Made by a program: the position numbers and the translations under genes
Notes under the pieces: generated by a model
What the model saw: the letters and a program-made list of their open reading frames with translations, nothing else
Database searches by the model: none
What the model was told of the DNA's origin: nothing
Part shown: one piece after another, positions 1 through 24,947 of the stretch
Position numbering within the stretch: position 1 is the first letter of the stretch
Layout of the letters: the number at the start of each line of letters is the position of its first letter
Assembly (NCBI RefSeq): GCF_036323735.1
Contig: NC_086026.1
Coordinates: 72,194,039-72,258,038 of the forward strand
DNA length: 64,000 nucleotides
Source: Rattus norvegicus
Lineage: Eukaryota; Chordata; Mammalia; Rodentia; Muridae
Direction of reading: 5' to 3'

Positions 1-316
1 CCTCTAGAGCACTCAGAGTGCTGGAATTAAAGGCCTGCTCTCCCACTGCCCACCTGAGTTAGCCTTTTAAGAGTGCAATTTCTTAGTCCTGTCCAACATC
101 AAGCGCAGCCAGTATATATTTGTTTTAGGTTGTTTTGTTTTGCTGCAAACCCCAGTGTTACTATATAGTAGCCGAGGATGACCTCGAACCCCACCCCTAT
201 CCTCCTACCTCCACTTTGTGGTACTTTACAGTCCCATGCCACAGCATCCGCCTGCTGCCACCAGTTTCACCTTTTCCTCCATTTCATGGAATGGCTCTGG
301 ATTTTCTGTTGGACTT

Positions 317-500
317 TTTTTTTTAAAGATTTATTTATTTTATAAATGTGAGTACACTGTAGCTATCTTCAGACACACCAGAAGAGGCATCAGATCCCAT
401 TACAGATGGTTGTGAGCCACCATGTGGTTGCTGGGAATTGAACTCAGGACCTCTAGAAGAGCAGTCAGTGCTCTTAACTGCTGAGCCATTTCTCCAGCCC
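317..500 (-). repeat. B2 SINE
   Basis: Reverse complement of the B2 body: T-rich tail at the left, tRNA-like head (ctgagccatttctccagccc) ending at 500. The flanking direct repeat tggactttttt occurs at 310-320 and, near-exactly, from 501, which marks the insertion target. Confidence 0.9.
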
Positions 501-832
501 TGGACTTTTTCTCTTGATGTGACACTTTTGAGATTAGCCTATGCTTGGCTTGGCTTGGCTGCTGTGAGGGAGTAGGCTCCATTACTAGGATGGTCCCTTC
601 CACGGTGAGTTTAATCCACACCACTGTGTATGCTCTTAGTTTGTTTCTAATTTAGCGCGATTACAATAAGGCTGCCGGGAACCTGTCAGGCACGAGTCTT
701 TGTGCGCACAGATGCTAGATGAACACCTAGAGACGGGATGGATGTGCCAAGACACATTTAACTTTCTAAGAAAAGTTTAACTGTTTTCCAAAATGCCTGT
801 ACCAACTCCAGTGATGTACAGTCTTGAAAACT

Positions 833-1060
833 TGAGCAGGGCAGAGATAGTGCATGCCTTTAATCCCACCACTCGGGAGATAGATGCAAGCAGATAGATC
901 TCTGTGAGTTTGAGGCCAGCCTGGTCTTCAAAGTGACCTACAAATGGCCTTGACTTCCAGGACAGCCTAGCTAGACAAAGAAACACAGGAAAACAAAACA
1001 AAAAGGAAGGAAGGAAGGAAGGAAAGAAGGAAGGAAGGAAAGAAAGAAGGAAGGAGAAAA
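833..1060 (+). repeat. B1-type SINE with GGAA-rich tail
   Basis: B1 hallmarks in order: tgcatgcctttaatccca, then tttgaggccagcctggtct, then an A-rich end. The tail has grown into an AAGG/AAAG microsatellite at about 1003-1060. Confidence 0.85.
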
Positions 1061-1200
1061 GCCTAGATCTGCCCTGGATAGCCCTTTAGGGGTTGAACAA
1101 ATTATTCAATTGTTGGACACTGAAACTGAACCTCTGAGAATTGAGGCCACTTGCTCTTTTAGTGTGCAGGAATCATGACCCCATAAAATCACAAGCAAGG

Positions 1201-1291
1201 GGGTTGGGGATTTAGCTCAGTGGTAGAGCGCTTGCCTAGCAAGCGCAAGGCCCTGGGTTCGGTCCCCAGCTCCGGAAAAAAGACCAACAAC
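1201..1291 (+). repeat. ID element, 15-bp target duplication
   Basis: Nearly perfect ID body (a BC1/tRNA-Ala-derived SINE) with A box tagctcagtgg, B box ggttcggtccc and an A-rich tail. The 15-bp sequence aaatcacaagcaagg is repeated exactly at 1186-1200 and 1292-1306, so the insertion is recent and complete. Confidence 0.96.
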
Positions 1292-2033
1292 AAATCACAA
1301 GCAAGGTCCTGAAAATGCACGCCCCTCTGTACCCAGGAGCTGGCATTCGCTTTGCCCTCCACAGCATACTTCCATGAAATTTAAGAGCTAAAGGAGATGC
1401 TGCTCTTCGAGGCAGCTGGCCTGTGACTCCCATCAGACTCTGAGATTCGGGGCTGTGTTCATCCAGCAAAGCCTGCCCCAGCAGCTTGGTCTCCTCTCCT
1501 CTTGGCAGCAGCTGGTCCTTCGGGCAGAAGGCTGATTTGTTGGTATTTGAGTAATTGGAGGATTAAATGGGTCACAGGCTCCCTCCTCTCTATACAGCCT
1601 CATCCTCTGATGGCTGGAAGCCCACCCAAGGGCTATTAAATTCATGGCCACATTTGGGTACCTCGGCCCCCTCCCTTTGCAGTCCAGCAGCATCCAAAGC
1701 CACAGAAAAGGGGAGAGAATGGGGTCAGAGTGGGGAAGCCACAGCGGCATCAGTCTGCAGCTTAGATTGCTGGGAATTAAGCCAAGGACTGGGTTTGGAT
1801 GTTGCCATTGGCTGACCTTGAACATATCACTTCAGCTCAGGATGTTCTTTGCTCCCAAATCAGGACATCACCTGTTCTGGTTATAACATATAGGCAAGAT
1901 AAAAAAAGATAAAAGAAAAGAAGTCACGGAAGGAGGACTGGGGATGAAGTTGCCTAGGTTTAGAGTCTTGAAACTGAGCAAAGTTGAATAGCACTCAGGG
2001 TGGAGACAAGTGCATGAAAAGTTTAAGGTCAGG

Positions 2034-2413
2034 ACTGGAGAGATGGCTCAGAAGTTGAAAGCACTTGCTGCTCTTCCGGGGGTTCTGAGTTCAAATCCCA
2101 GCAACCACTTGGTGGCTCACAACCATCTATAACGAGGTCTTGCGCCCTCTTCTGGCCTACAGGCATATATGCAGACAGAACACTGTACATAATAAATAAA
2201 TGCATCTTTAAAAAAAAAGTCTAGGGGGCTGGAGAGATGGCTCAGAAGTTAAGAGCACCGACTGACTGCTCTTCCAGAGGTCCTGAGTTCAATTCCCAGC
2301 AACCACATGGTGACTCACAACCATCTGTAATGTGATCTAATGCCCTCTTCCAGTGTGTCTGAAGACAGCTACAGTGTATTCATATACATGAAATAAATAC
2401 ATCTTAAAAAAAA
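2034..2413 (+). repeat. Two tandem B2 SINEs
   Basis: Two B2 copies sit head to tail (about 2034-2218 and 2227-2413). Each starts with ctggagagatggctcagaag and ends in an AATAAATA-type stretch plus poly(A). The first is more diverged. Confidence 0.9.
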
Positions 2414-2564
2414 AGTTTAAAAAAAAGTCTAAGGTCATCCTTAGCTATGTAATAAGTTTGAGGCTATACTGGTTTACATAAGATGCTATTTTAAAAAAAA
2501 GAAAAAGGAAGGAGATAGAGGAAAAATCTAAAAATGCATTGAAACAAATGTAGCTTTCGGTAGA

Positions 2565-2578
2565 GTTACCATAGCAAC
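2565..2578. promoter_or_regulatory. RFX X-box-like inverted repeat
   Basis: gttaccatagcaac fits the X-box consensus GTNRCC-N(0-3)-RGYAAC at every position, with a 2-bp spacer. It lies in apparently non-repeat sequence 2.2 kb upstream of the Cln6 start codon. The motif is seen; binding is inferred. Confidence 0.4.
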
Positions 2579-2779
2579 AACCTAGGTATGGCCTTTGGGC
2601 TGAAGGGAATGATTTTGAGGCAGACAACCCCAGCCTCTCATGGTCAAGTCGTCCATGAAGGTCTGACCCAAGCAAGGAAGAATAATCTCAATAAAACTTC
2701 TATAAAAAAAATCAGAGTTCAACCCCCCTGTACCATGGCAGGGCCCCCCAGGACAGGCTGATGTAAACAAACAGTCCAG

Positions 2780-3076
2780 GAATGGGCACACAGCTCAGTT
2801 GGCAGAGTGCTACAAGCATGAGGAGCCCAGCTTGGATCCCCAGGCTTCACCTGAAAAGCCAGGCATATGTAGTACATTTGTAACCATTGCTGGGAAACAG
2901 AGACAGGTAGATGCTCTCTGGCCAGCCAGTTTAGCCAAAATGATAAGCTCCGGGCTAGTGGGATACCCTGTCTCCAAAACCAAGAGAAACAACTGAGCAA
3001 GAAATCAATGAAGACCTCTGGCTTCCACATGCACCTGCCTGTACATGTAGGTGCACAATCTCCAAGATCACACAGG

Positions 3077-3119
<43 letters not shown>
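2780..3119 (+). repeat. Degenerate tRNA-type SINE (B4/B3-like) followed by a (CA)n tract
   Basis: cacacagctcagttggcagagtgct resembles a SINE A box in form, followed by B1-like text (ccaggcatatgtagtac, ctgggaaacagagacaggtag). A (CA)n tract of about 40 bp runs from 3079 to 3119. Open frames here encode only Thr-His or Cys-Val repeats and are not genes. Confidence 0.6.
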
Positions 3120-3120
<1 letters not shown>

Positions 3121-4365
3121 ATACCTCATGCACACACACATGAACACATACACACTCCAACAAAACCAGCCCAACAGAGCCAGATGGTCTGCAAGAGGCT
3201 CGTGCATTTCTTTAACCACCGTACTCTCAAAGCGATAGGGGAAACAGCTTTCCCTTTGTTACAGAGGAGTAAACTGAGTCTGGGAGGGGCTGAGCAATTT
3301 ATCTGAGCCACAGCTAGACTGGTCCTCAGACAGCGTGCCTTGCAGGTACTTCTCATGTTTGGTTTCTGTTCTCTTTTCTCAGAGGGAGATTGTCTTCTTG
3401 GGTTCTATGTTCTGCCAGGCTCCCACCAATGTGTTGACTGAGCTTCAGAACCATGGGTCCGGCAGCATCCTGACCCAACCCAAGGTTCATGTTCCCAAAA
3501 ATGACGTCTCATTTACCCTGTACTTGCTCCACCCCCTTAGATGCAGAACGTGGTCACACTTAAACTCCTCTCCCCTTACAGCCATGCATCCAAAAAAGAT
3601 ACTCCCACACCACTGTGCATGTGCCCCCCTCCCTGCTTACTGTTATAGTCCGAGACCTTCATTAGAGCTTGGAGCCCTCCCTACAGGCTGCCCCTCCTCC
3701 ATCTTCAGTTCTGCCTCTTCTCCCCCACCTGTGGATGGGCTGAGACTGTAATGCACACATATGCCAGTCTCCTGCCAGTGCCCTTCCTGAGCTGCTTCCT
3801 GAGGTTCTCAGGGATGGAGGGGTCCAGTCTAAACTTGTTCCTCCCCATGCCAGCATCAGTCACTCATTTCCCTGAGCAGTGTTCTTCTTTCTGATCCTTT
3901 CTTCCATACTAGCCAGCCTTTGGACAGGGTGTGGGAGTTCGAGGGGTGGGTCATTGCAAGCCAAGCCCGAATGACAAAGCCAGGACTGGATTCTGGATCA
4001 TCTCACTGCCCCCCAACTAGGAGAGAATTCGCTGTACTCTTCACCCATCAAAGTACAGGTGATAGTTGATTGCTCAGTCTTTAATTCGAGGAAGGAGTGC
4101 TTCCAGTACAATTTAAAGGACTCATAGACCCCAGATCTTTTGATGACCTCACAGCTTGATCATTCTGGATCCCAGGTTCACCTCCATTCAGTACTCTCAA
4201 GCCCGGCTAGGCAAGGCTTCCTTCCTGCAGAAATACAGAGGACTCAAGGGAAAAAACCCAAACAAACAAACAAACAAACAAACACAACCACCCAGGCGCC
4301 AGGCGTCCACACAGTGCAGATCCAGCTCAGACCTCTGGGACGTAAGTTAGGCCCCTCCTTCTCAA
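3120..4365. other. Intergenic, no gene recognised
   Basis: Mostly unique-looking sequence upstream of Cln6. A 138-codon open frame (3335-3751) resembles no family I know. A short AAAC repeat lies at 4258-4282. I see no splice-supported exon or RNA gene. Confidence 0.5.
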
Positions 4366-4660
4366 GCAGAGATCGCCCTCCCCTGCTTTCTCCCTCCTCT
4401 TCCCCTTCCCCCACTCCTCCTTCCTTCTCCCTTCTCCTTCCTCCTTCCTCTCTCCTTCCTCTTTCAGTCCCTCCCCCTTCTCTTTCCTCCGTCCCATACC
4501 CCCACTCCGGTCCCGCCCTAAGCACCTCCCCATCCTCCTCCCTTCACCAGTTCTCCCCCTACTCTTTTCTCCAGTTTCTCCCCCTCCCTTCTCTTCCTCC
4601 TCCCTTCCCTCCTCCCCTCCAACCTCCAGCTCCTCCCCTCCCCTTTCTCCCGCCCCTGGG
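4366..4660. repeat. Polypyrimidine (C/T) tract upstream of Cln6
   Basis: About 300 bp in which the plus strand is overwhelmingly C and T, purest at about 4385-4474 and 4549-4650, with only scattered purines. It abuts the CpG-rich Cln6 promoter. Such tracts can adopt triplex (H-DNA) structure and often flank housekeeping promoters; that part is inference. Confidence 0.8.
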
Positions 4661-4800
4661 CCCCGCGCTCGCTTCCCTCCCGCCCGCCCCGGGGCCCCGC
4701 GCTCACCTCCCGCCCAGCCTTCCCCGCGCTAGGCGCCGAGGCTCCGCGCGGCACGCGCATCCGTCTCTCCTCCCGGAAGGCGAGGCCGAGCGTGGCGGCC

Positions 4801-18724
<13,924 letters not shown>

Positions 18725-19740
18725 GGCTCAGTGGGGGCAACAGGCCATGGTATTTGTATGTGTGCATACGTGCACTGTGGTAATATGAACTATGCATTGG
18801 GGGCAGAGATTGGCAGAGTGTGTTGTTGAGAGACTCAACTGTTCTGGTCAGGTTTTGGGTTTGTTTGTTTGTTTTGCTTTGGACTTAAGATGGAGTTTAT
18901 TTTGGCGAAGTATATGAAGGCCAAGATCGCCCCTGCCCTCCCCTGTATTTCACTACCATTAGAGGTGCCCGAAACATCCCTATCTCTCAGCACTGGGCTG
19001 GCCTTATGGAGATGTCTTCTGGTGGCATGCAGGTGAGGGCTGGGCAGGACAGAAACAAGAGACTCGGCTACTTGCCTGGCTCCTGGCACCTGAAACTGCT
19101 TACCCCTGGGCCCTAGGTTTCTGGGTCACAACTTCTTTTGTGCTTTAAACAGAGCAATTCCAACTCTGGGCTTCATTTGTTCTGGACGGCTCCTATGGTT
19201 CCAAGTGGCTCTGGGGACTGGTGGTTACTGATTCCCTTGGAGCAGCAGCAGCAGCAAGGAAGAGCTGTTCTTTTACTATATCCCCCACCCCTCCTCCTGG
19301 TCACACTGTCAGTGAAGCTCTTGGAGCTGGCCTGGGTTCTGAGCTGCATGGAAGGCAGAATTCTCAAGCCCTTGTTTTATAGATTCCCTGAGACCCATTG
19401 TAAGGGTCTGAGACATTACAAGTCAGTCTCTTGAGACAGTGCAGCCAGAATCTTTCACCACCTGCCTTGTGCCTTTGTTCCCAGCATGGTGGCTCCTGCC
19501 TTTCCCCAGCCCACCTCCTCCTAGGCCTCAGATATAGGTCTCCTTGGCACGAGGTGCCATCACCTTATTTAGCAGCCAGCATTGAGTGGTCTGTGCTGTG
19601 AGTCTTGGGGATACTCCATGCATGGCTCTGCCTCTTTTCTGCTGCTCTCAGGGACTAGGCCTCAGTTTTCTCTAGTAGACTTTCTATGGGCTAGCCCATG
19701 CTGGGGTGGAGGTCTGAATAAAGGCTGATTTGAAGCCCAG
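18725..19740 (+). other. Cln6: Cln6 3' UTR
   Basis: About 1 kb of unique sequence after the stop, ending just past an AATAAA at 19717-19722 and a GT-rich stretch (ggttggtggctgtt). The length fits the known transcript class. The exact cleavage site is inferred. Confidence 0.7.
19717..19722 (+). terminator. Cln6: Cln6 polyadenylation signal AATAAA
   Basis: Canonical hexamer in the context tctgaataaaggctg, with GT-rich sequence about 20 bases downstream. Confidence 0.7.
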
Positions 19741-22620
19741 ACTGGTTGGTGGCTGTTTCTAGCTTTGGGAGTATGGTGGGAGTTCTGGGTTAAGGGAGAG
19801 ACTTATTGGTCTGGGGTCTAGGCTGCAGGGTGTGAGGCTTTCTTTTAGGGCAGACCTGAGTGACCCCACTCAGTGCTGTGTTCCTTAGAGGAGCCTATGC
19901 CAATGAAAAGAAGAAGAGAATCTCTAGGCCTGTCACTGGGAGACAATGAGGTGTAGTTTACATTCATGGGAAGTGGCCCTGAGCTTTCAGCAAGTTGACT
20001 AAGCTCTTAGAGCCTGGCTCTTGGCAACCAGAGTTCTACACCTGGGCTACACCTCCCCAGACAATGATGTGGGACATTACCAGAAGGCGCAGTGTGGAGC
20101 AGGGCTCCCCCATGCGTCTGTCCCCTCAGCCACCCAGCACATTCCCTGCCTTCCTCCAGGATGCTGCCTTTTCAGGCCTGATTTGTGGGGCCTGAAGACT
20201 ACATTTTGGGGAGCCAATAGTAAGAAACAGTGGGAGGCATGGGGTGCGGGCAGTGTAGCCCAGAGGTCAGCCTCAGGATTCCTTCAGGAACACTAGTCAC
20301 TTCTTCACTTCTGAGACAGGGTCATGAATTGTCCTGGGACCTGCCCATTAAGCCAGGTTCACGGGCCAGTGGTCCAGGGACCAGCTGTCTCCCTGGCCCC
20401 TTACCTATTCTATAAACATGGACCACCACACCTGACCTTTTTATGTAGGTTCTGGGGATAGAACATGGGTCCTTGTGCTTGCAAGGACCATCTCAGCCCT
20501 GAGAAAACATCTTAAAGATTATCTATGAGTGCTCTATCTGCATGTACATCTGCTTGAAGAAGAGGGCATCAGATACCATTCAGATGGCTGTGAGCCACCA
20601 TGCAGTTGCTGGGGATTGAACTCAGGACCTCTGGAAGAGCAGTCAGTGCTCTTAACTGCTGAGCCATCTCTCCAGCCAAGAAAACATCTTAAAATACCAA
20701 AGCAAGTTGTTAGGAATAGCAAGTTCCTGGAGCCTTGGGCCACCATGTGCCTGACAGTTGACTAGGAATGACACCCTGGACAGCTGTCTGAATGAAGCCT
20801 AGCTTCACCTTCCTGGAGTTCTACCATCAAGCTTCTAGAAAATTGGTTCCCGGAGTACAGGAGTACAGGAGAGTACAGGAGAAACCAGAATTAATCAGAA
20901 ACTGGGGCTGGGTCCTGTAGGCCACTCTGATGTGGGTTCCTTTGGGGACCACCACTCCAGGTCCTGGCTACTCAGTGTGGCCCCAGACTGCAGCTACTGC
21001 TTCTTCTGGAAATGGGCAACAGGGTGTCTTGATGCCTGTCCAGGCTGTACCTAGAGGGATCCCTGGGATCCCAGTCCCTTTCTGCCCAGGCACGTGCAGT
21101 CCACATGACTTTCAAGGCAGCTGTGATGGTAGCGTGAGCGTGGTGAGTGAGAACAGCCGGTGTCTATCTGTTCAGTTCTGAGGATGAGGTATTGACAAGG
21201 CTATTTCATGGGCTCTACAGGATGCCTCTTTGCCTCTTCTAGCCTGTGGTGGGACCTAGGCCATCCTCAGTGTTCTGGGCTATGAACCCATTAATCATGG
21301 CCCGCTCTGTGGTGTCTGGAGTGCTCTCCTTGAGTTAGCGCCTACCCTATCTGTTGTGTGTGACCTCACTTCACCTGTGTCCATGGATCCAACTTCCAGA
21401 TGAAGTCCCTTAGGCTCTAGGGAGACATGGATTCCAGGGGCACTAGTTAGCCCAAGAGAGCCCTGAAACAAAAGCATAGATGGGATGGAGGTGAGGAGAG
21501 CAAAGTCTGAGGACCACTTCCCAGCAGGTACATGGATGCTTGCCAAGACTCACTTTCCTGGGTATGGGGGAATCAGGATTGCCCTGTCGTGCCCAACTCT
21601 CTGAGAGGCAAGAGCCCTTGGGAGGTACACAGTTCCATAAGAAAGTAGCAAGAGGAAGAACATTCCTTTGAGAGCAGGATTTATGGAGTCAAGGCTAGGG
21701 TCAGGAACTTAGTGTCCTGTAGTCCAGGCTGACTTTGAACTTCTGATCTTCCTGCCTTTATCCTCTACTGGACTTACAGGCATGAACAATATGTCTGAGT
21801 TATGCAATGCTGAGATCAAATCTAAGGCTTGCATGCTAGGCAAATGTTCCACCAACTGAACTGCGTCCTGAACCGCTCCCCCATATAACCTAGGACACTC
21901 CCTGGAGGCTCTTCTGGGGCTCTGGTTGGCACCCTTATAGACAAAGTACCCTGGGGGATGGGAGGAAGGCCCCTTGCCTAAAGCCCCTTCCACAGGGAGG
22001 GGTGTCAGTCCACAGAGTGGTAAAAGGCAACGGAGCCAGCAGAAGTCCGTGAAGTCCAGGTGAGGTGCTGGCCTCTAGCCGGGAGGGCCAAGTTTCAAGT
22101 ATAAAGTGAACAAATTCAGCCCCAAATGGGGCCAGAGGGGTTTCCTGCTGCATTTCATAAGGAGGGTCACGCATGCAGAGAACTGTGCAGCCTGGTAGGT
22201 GTACACCGCCAGCCCTCTGTAGTCAGCCTTGGAGCTGTTTAACCAGCTGAAACACCATGAGACAACCCCTTTGTCACCTACAAACAGGGAACTGAGTATG
22301 GCCACAGACATCTGATGTGTATTTGGGAGGTAGAGGCAGGGAGATCAAGAGTTCAGAGCTGTCTTCAATTATACAGTGAGTTTGAGGGCCTGAGATCCTG
22401 TCCCAACACAACACAAACGGGTGCTGGAGAGGGGACTTGAGCGTTTACTGTGTTTGCAGAGGACCTGAATTTGGTTCCCAGCATCCACCTGGGGTGGCTC
22501 ACAACTGCCTATAACCACCTTTAGGGGATCTGATGCCCTTTCATGGTGACTGTGGGCTGCTATACTCATACATACATGCAAATATACACATAATTAAAAT
22601 ATATTCTAATGCTTTTCAGT
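19741..22620. other. Intergenic between Cln6 and Calml4, left part
   Basis: No gene recognised. It contains a B2 (minus, 20512-20678), a degraded minus B1-like piece (about 21715-21790), and at 22325-22610 a B1 fragment plus a B3-like SINE (ggtgctggagaggggacttg ... ggttcccagcatccacctgg). The remainder looks unique. Confidence 0.55.
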
Positions 22621-22676
22621 CTGGTGGCAGCCATCGGGCAAGCCAAGATATGGACATACAAGCACACACTGTAGAG

Positions 22677-22886
22677 TAGCGGTTCTCAGTCATGGGTCGT
22701 GACCCCTTTGGGCCTTTCACAGAGATCAGATACCGGATATCCTGCATAGCAAATATTTACATTACAGATCCACCACAGTAGCAAAATTACAGGTATGAAG
22801 AAGCAGTGAAAATTGTACGGGTGGGTTACCACAACACGAGGAAGTGCATTAGAGGGCCGCAGCATGAGGAAGGCTGAGGACCACTG
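22677..22886. mobile_element. hAT-Charlie-type MITE (URR1-like), 8-bp target duplication
   Basis: 210-bp element with terminal inverted repeats, left tagcggttctcagtcatggg and right aaggctgaggaccactg, close to the CAGTGGTTCTCAACC ends of Charlie/MER5-type elements. The inside contains gggtcgtgacccctttgggc. It is flanked by 8-bp repeats ctgtagag (22669-22676) and ctatagag (22887-22894), one mismatch, as expected for hAT transposition. The family name is from memory. Confidence 0.8.
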
Positions 22887-23326
22887 CTATAGAGGAAGAA
22901 CGGGTCTTGAAAGACACGGTGCACTTTCTTCAGGCTCCACTACATGCTGTATCACCAATTCCCTGTGCTGCACAGGGCTTCTTGCTCCACCCGGCCAGGT
23001 AAAGCGCACAGACAGCTTCCTGAGGCTAAGCAGGATGACATTAGATGCAGGACATCATGTTCACAGCGGAGGCTGCAAACACCCAGTTCCTTAAGAGTGC
23101 AACTTACAGTAAACCTGTCCATCGTGGGGTTGAGCAGCTAAACATGGCTCGGTCTTCATTATTTTGTGGAAAGAGCTGGACTCCATGTGGATTCTGAGCA
23201 GGCTGAAAGCTTCATACAGATTCTTTGAGGTTCTCCTCATAGATCTACTACTCCATAAGTTACCAGAACAAATCCTGATACCAGTGGATCACCGAACCAG
23301 TTCACAAGCACCGAGAGATGCCTGGG

Positions 23327-23340
23327 CTGCCATCTGCTGG
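23327..23340 (-). promoter_or_regulatory. CTCF-type motif, reverse
   Basis: The minus strand reads CCAGCAGATGGCAG, matching CCASYAGRKGGCRS at every position. It lies between Cln6 and Calml4 and points toward the forward motif at 15051. Confidence 0.5.
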
Positions 23341-23673
23341 CCACTGGAGTTGTGATCTCTGAAAAGGAAACCAAGTTCAGACACACTTCGAGTGGTTCTT
23401 ACCACACAGTTGGAGAGAGTGGAGAACTTTCCAGCTCTCTAGTGATGATATAATGTTCATAAACTATACCAGTAAATGATTTAGGGGCACATGACTGACC
23501 ATAGTACCCTGGTACCCAGTTACTCAAACTCAAGAAAGTGTCTCACCAGCCTCTGAGCCCCTCACAGAGGTAGGGTATTCGGGGGCCTCAGCTCTGTGCC
23601 CACCTCTCAGCGCTTACTGCCTACCTCCCTTACTCACCCACGGCCACTAAGCTGCACCCTCCAGCCTTCCCTA

Positions 23674-23825
23674 CCCCCACTATACCCACCCCCACCAAAC
23701 CTAGCCCCCACTATACCCACCCCCTCCAAACCTAGCCCCCACTATACCTACTTCTCCATACCTAGCCCCCTACCATATCTCGCCCCCAACCACACCTAGC
23801 CTCCCAATCATACCTAACCCCACAT
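23674..23825. repeat. C-rich minisatellite, about 31-bp period
   Basis: Successive diverging units of the form ccccactatacccac...aaacctag begin near 23674, 23705, 23736 and 23766, followed by a degraded unit. The plus strand is almost free of G across the block. Confidence 0.8.
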
Positions 23826-24773
23826 TATAGTGGGCTCAGAACCTTGATTCTCAAGTCTAAAGCAGGAAGAGGTGGCTCAGGAGAAAAAAACATTCCACAT
23901 GGAGGGAGGGGTCAGGACCAGGGGGAGGCCATGAGTCCATGTGCCCTGGATGAGCAGGAGAGTTCACCTCTCTTCTTCTGGCACCTGTAGCCTTTGGCAG
24001 CCCCATTGCTCCCACACAACCCATGGGATCGCACACAATGGCTGACAATTGGGCCAGCCTGGGTTTAGCGCCTCACCGGCAAACCAGCCACGGAGTGTGG
24101 ATGAAGGAAAGGAGACTTCCAGATGAGTTCGAGAACCTAGTCATGCCCAGGGCCCAGTGGCAGTTCTGGGAGCCACCCTTCTTCCTGTCTCTCGACGGAG
24201 ACAGGAATAGAGGGCTGAGAAATTCAGAGTCAGCAGCTTATAATACTGGACTGGGCGAGCCGAGGAAGAGAGACGAACTTCCTGCCTGGGAAAGTCAGGT
24301 CAAATTCCAAGGCCCCTGAGCAGCTAGCCTAAGACTCCGCTCCAGCACCCAATGCCATCCCCACCCCCTAGGAAGTAGATGGCTGTGTGTTGGTCTTTGG
24401 ATTCTCTCAGCAGCCCATCATGTATCTGGTGAGGAAACCGAGGCATACAGGAAACGAAGGATTTGGATCCCAGCTGAGGAAATAACTTGGATCCCTAGCT
24501 GTAGTGCATCCCCAAGGCTGTGTCTCTGAGCGCAGCTCCATTGGAGAGCCACTACTGGGGGGAGACAGTGTGTGTGCTATCTGGCTCGGGAGAGTGAAAA
24601 GGGTCCCAAGACAGGCTCAGATCAGAACAAAGTCAGCCCCACCCGGAGCCCCCTTTTCAGAAGCTCCTAAGAAGGGACACCCAAATTGTCCAGTGGCTGC
24701 AGAGCCCTAGCCTCTAGGGGCAGGGGCCTCCAGGAGAGCTTGCAATGGTTTCCTCACAAGCAACCTTCTCAGG
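23826..24773. other. Region upstream of Calml4
   Basis: Unique-looking sequence without a CpG island or clear TATA box. The Calml4 transcription start probably lies in its right-hand part, but I cannot place it. No separate gene is recognised. Confidence 0.4.
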
Positions 24774-24944
24774 ATGGTGGGGGCATCCGCTGTTCAGCTG
24801 CAATCTGACTCTCGTGGCATAGGGCCCAGTCTCCATGGCAGCAGAGGATTTATTACCAGGCCTCCACCCAGCCTGGTGGACTTTCGACTCCAAGCCGGAG
24901 TAAAGAGAACCAAACACAGTTCCAGGAGCCAGGGGTGCCTGAGG
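24774..24944 (+). CDS. Calml4: Possible N-terminal extension of Calml4 (alternative start)
   Basis: An upstream ATG at 24774 is in frame with the canonical Calml4 start and opens 57 extra codons with no stop. The segment PPPSLVDFRLQAG resembles what I recall of a longer (about 196-residue) human CALML4 isoform, whose extra N-terminus contains a similar PPPSLADFRLEAG stretch. A full extended product would be 210 residues. No calcium-binding or targeting motif is visible in it. The alternative is plain 5' UTR. Confidence 0.45.
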
Positions 24945-24947
24945 ATG
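24945..24947 (+). CDS. Calml4: Calml4 exon 1, canonical start codon at the splice junction
   Basis: The canonical ATG forms the last three bases of its exon (gaggATG|gtgagt), so this exon gives only Met to the 153-residue form. Confidence 0.85.

Noticed and set aside
1201..1275. tRNA gene (A and B boxes, cloverleaf-like sequence)
   Set aside because: This is the tRNA-Ala-derived ID SINE, shown by its A-rich tail, target duplication and many copies; same for the other ID sites.
3335..3751. 138-codon open frame upstream of Cln6
   Set aside because: No homology or splice support; likely chance.
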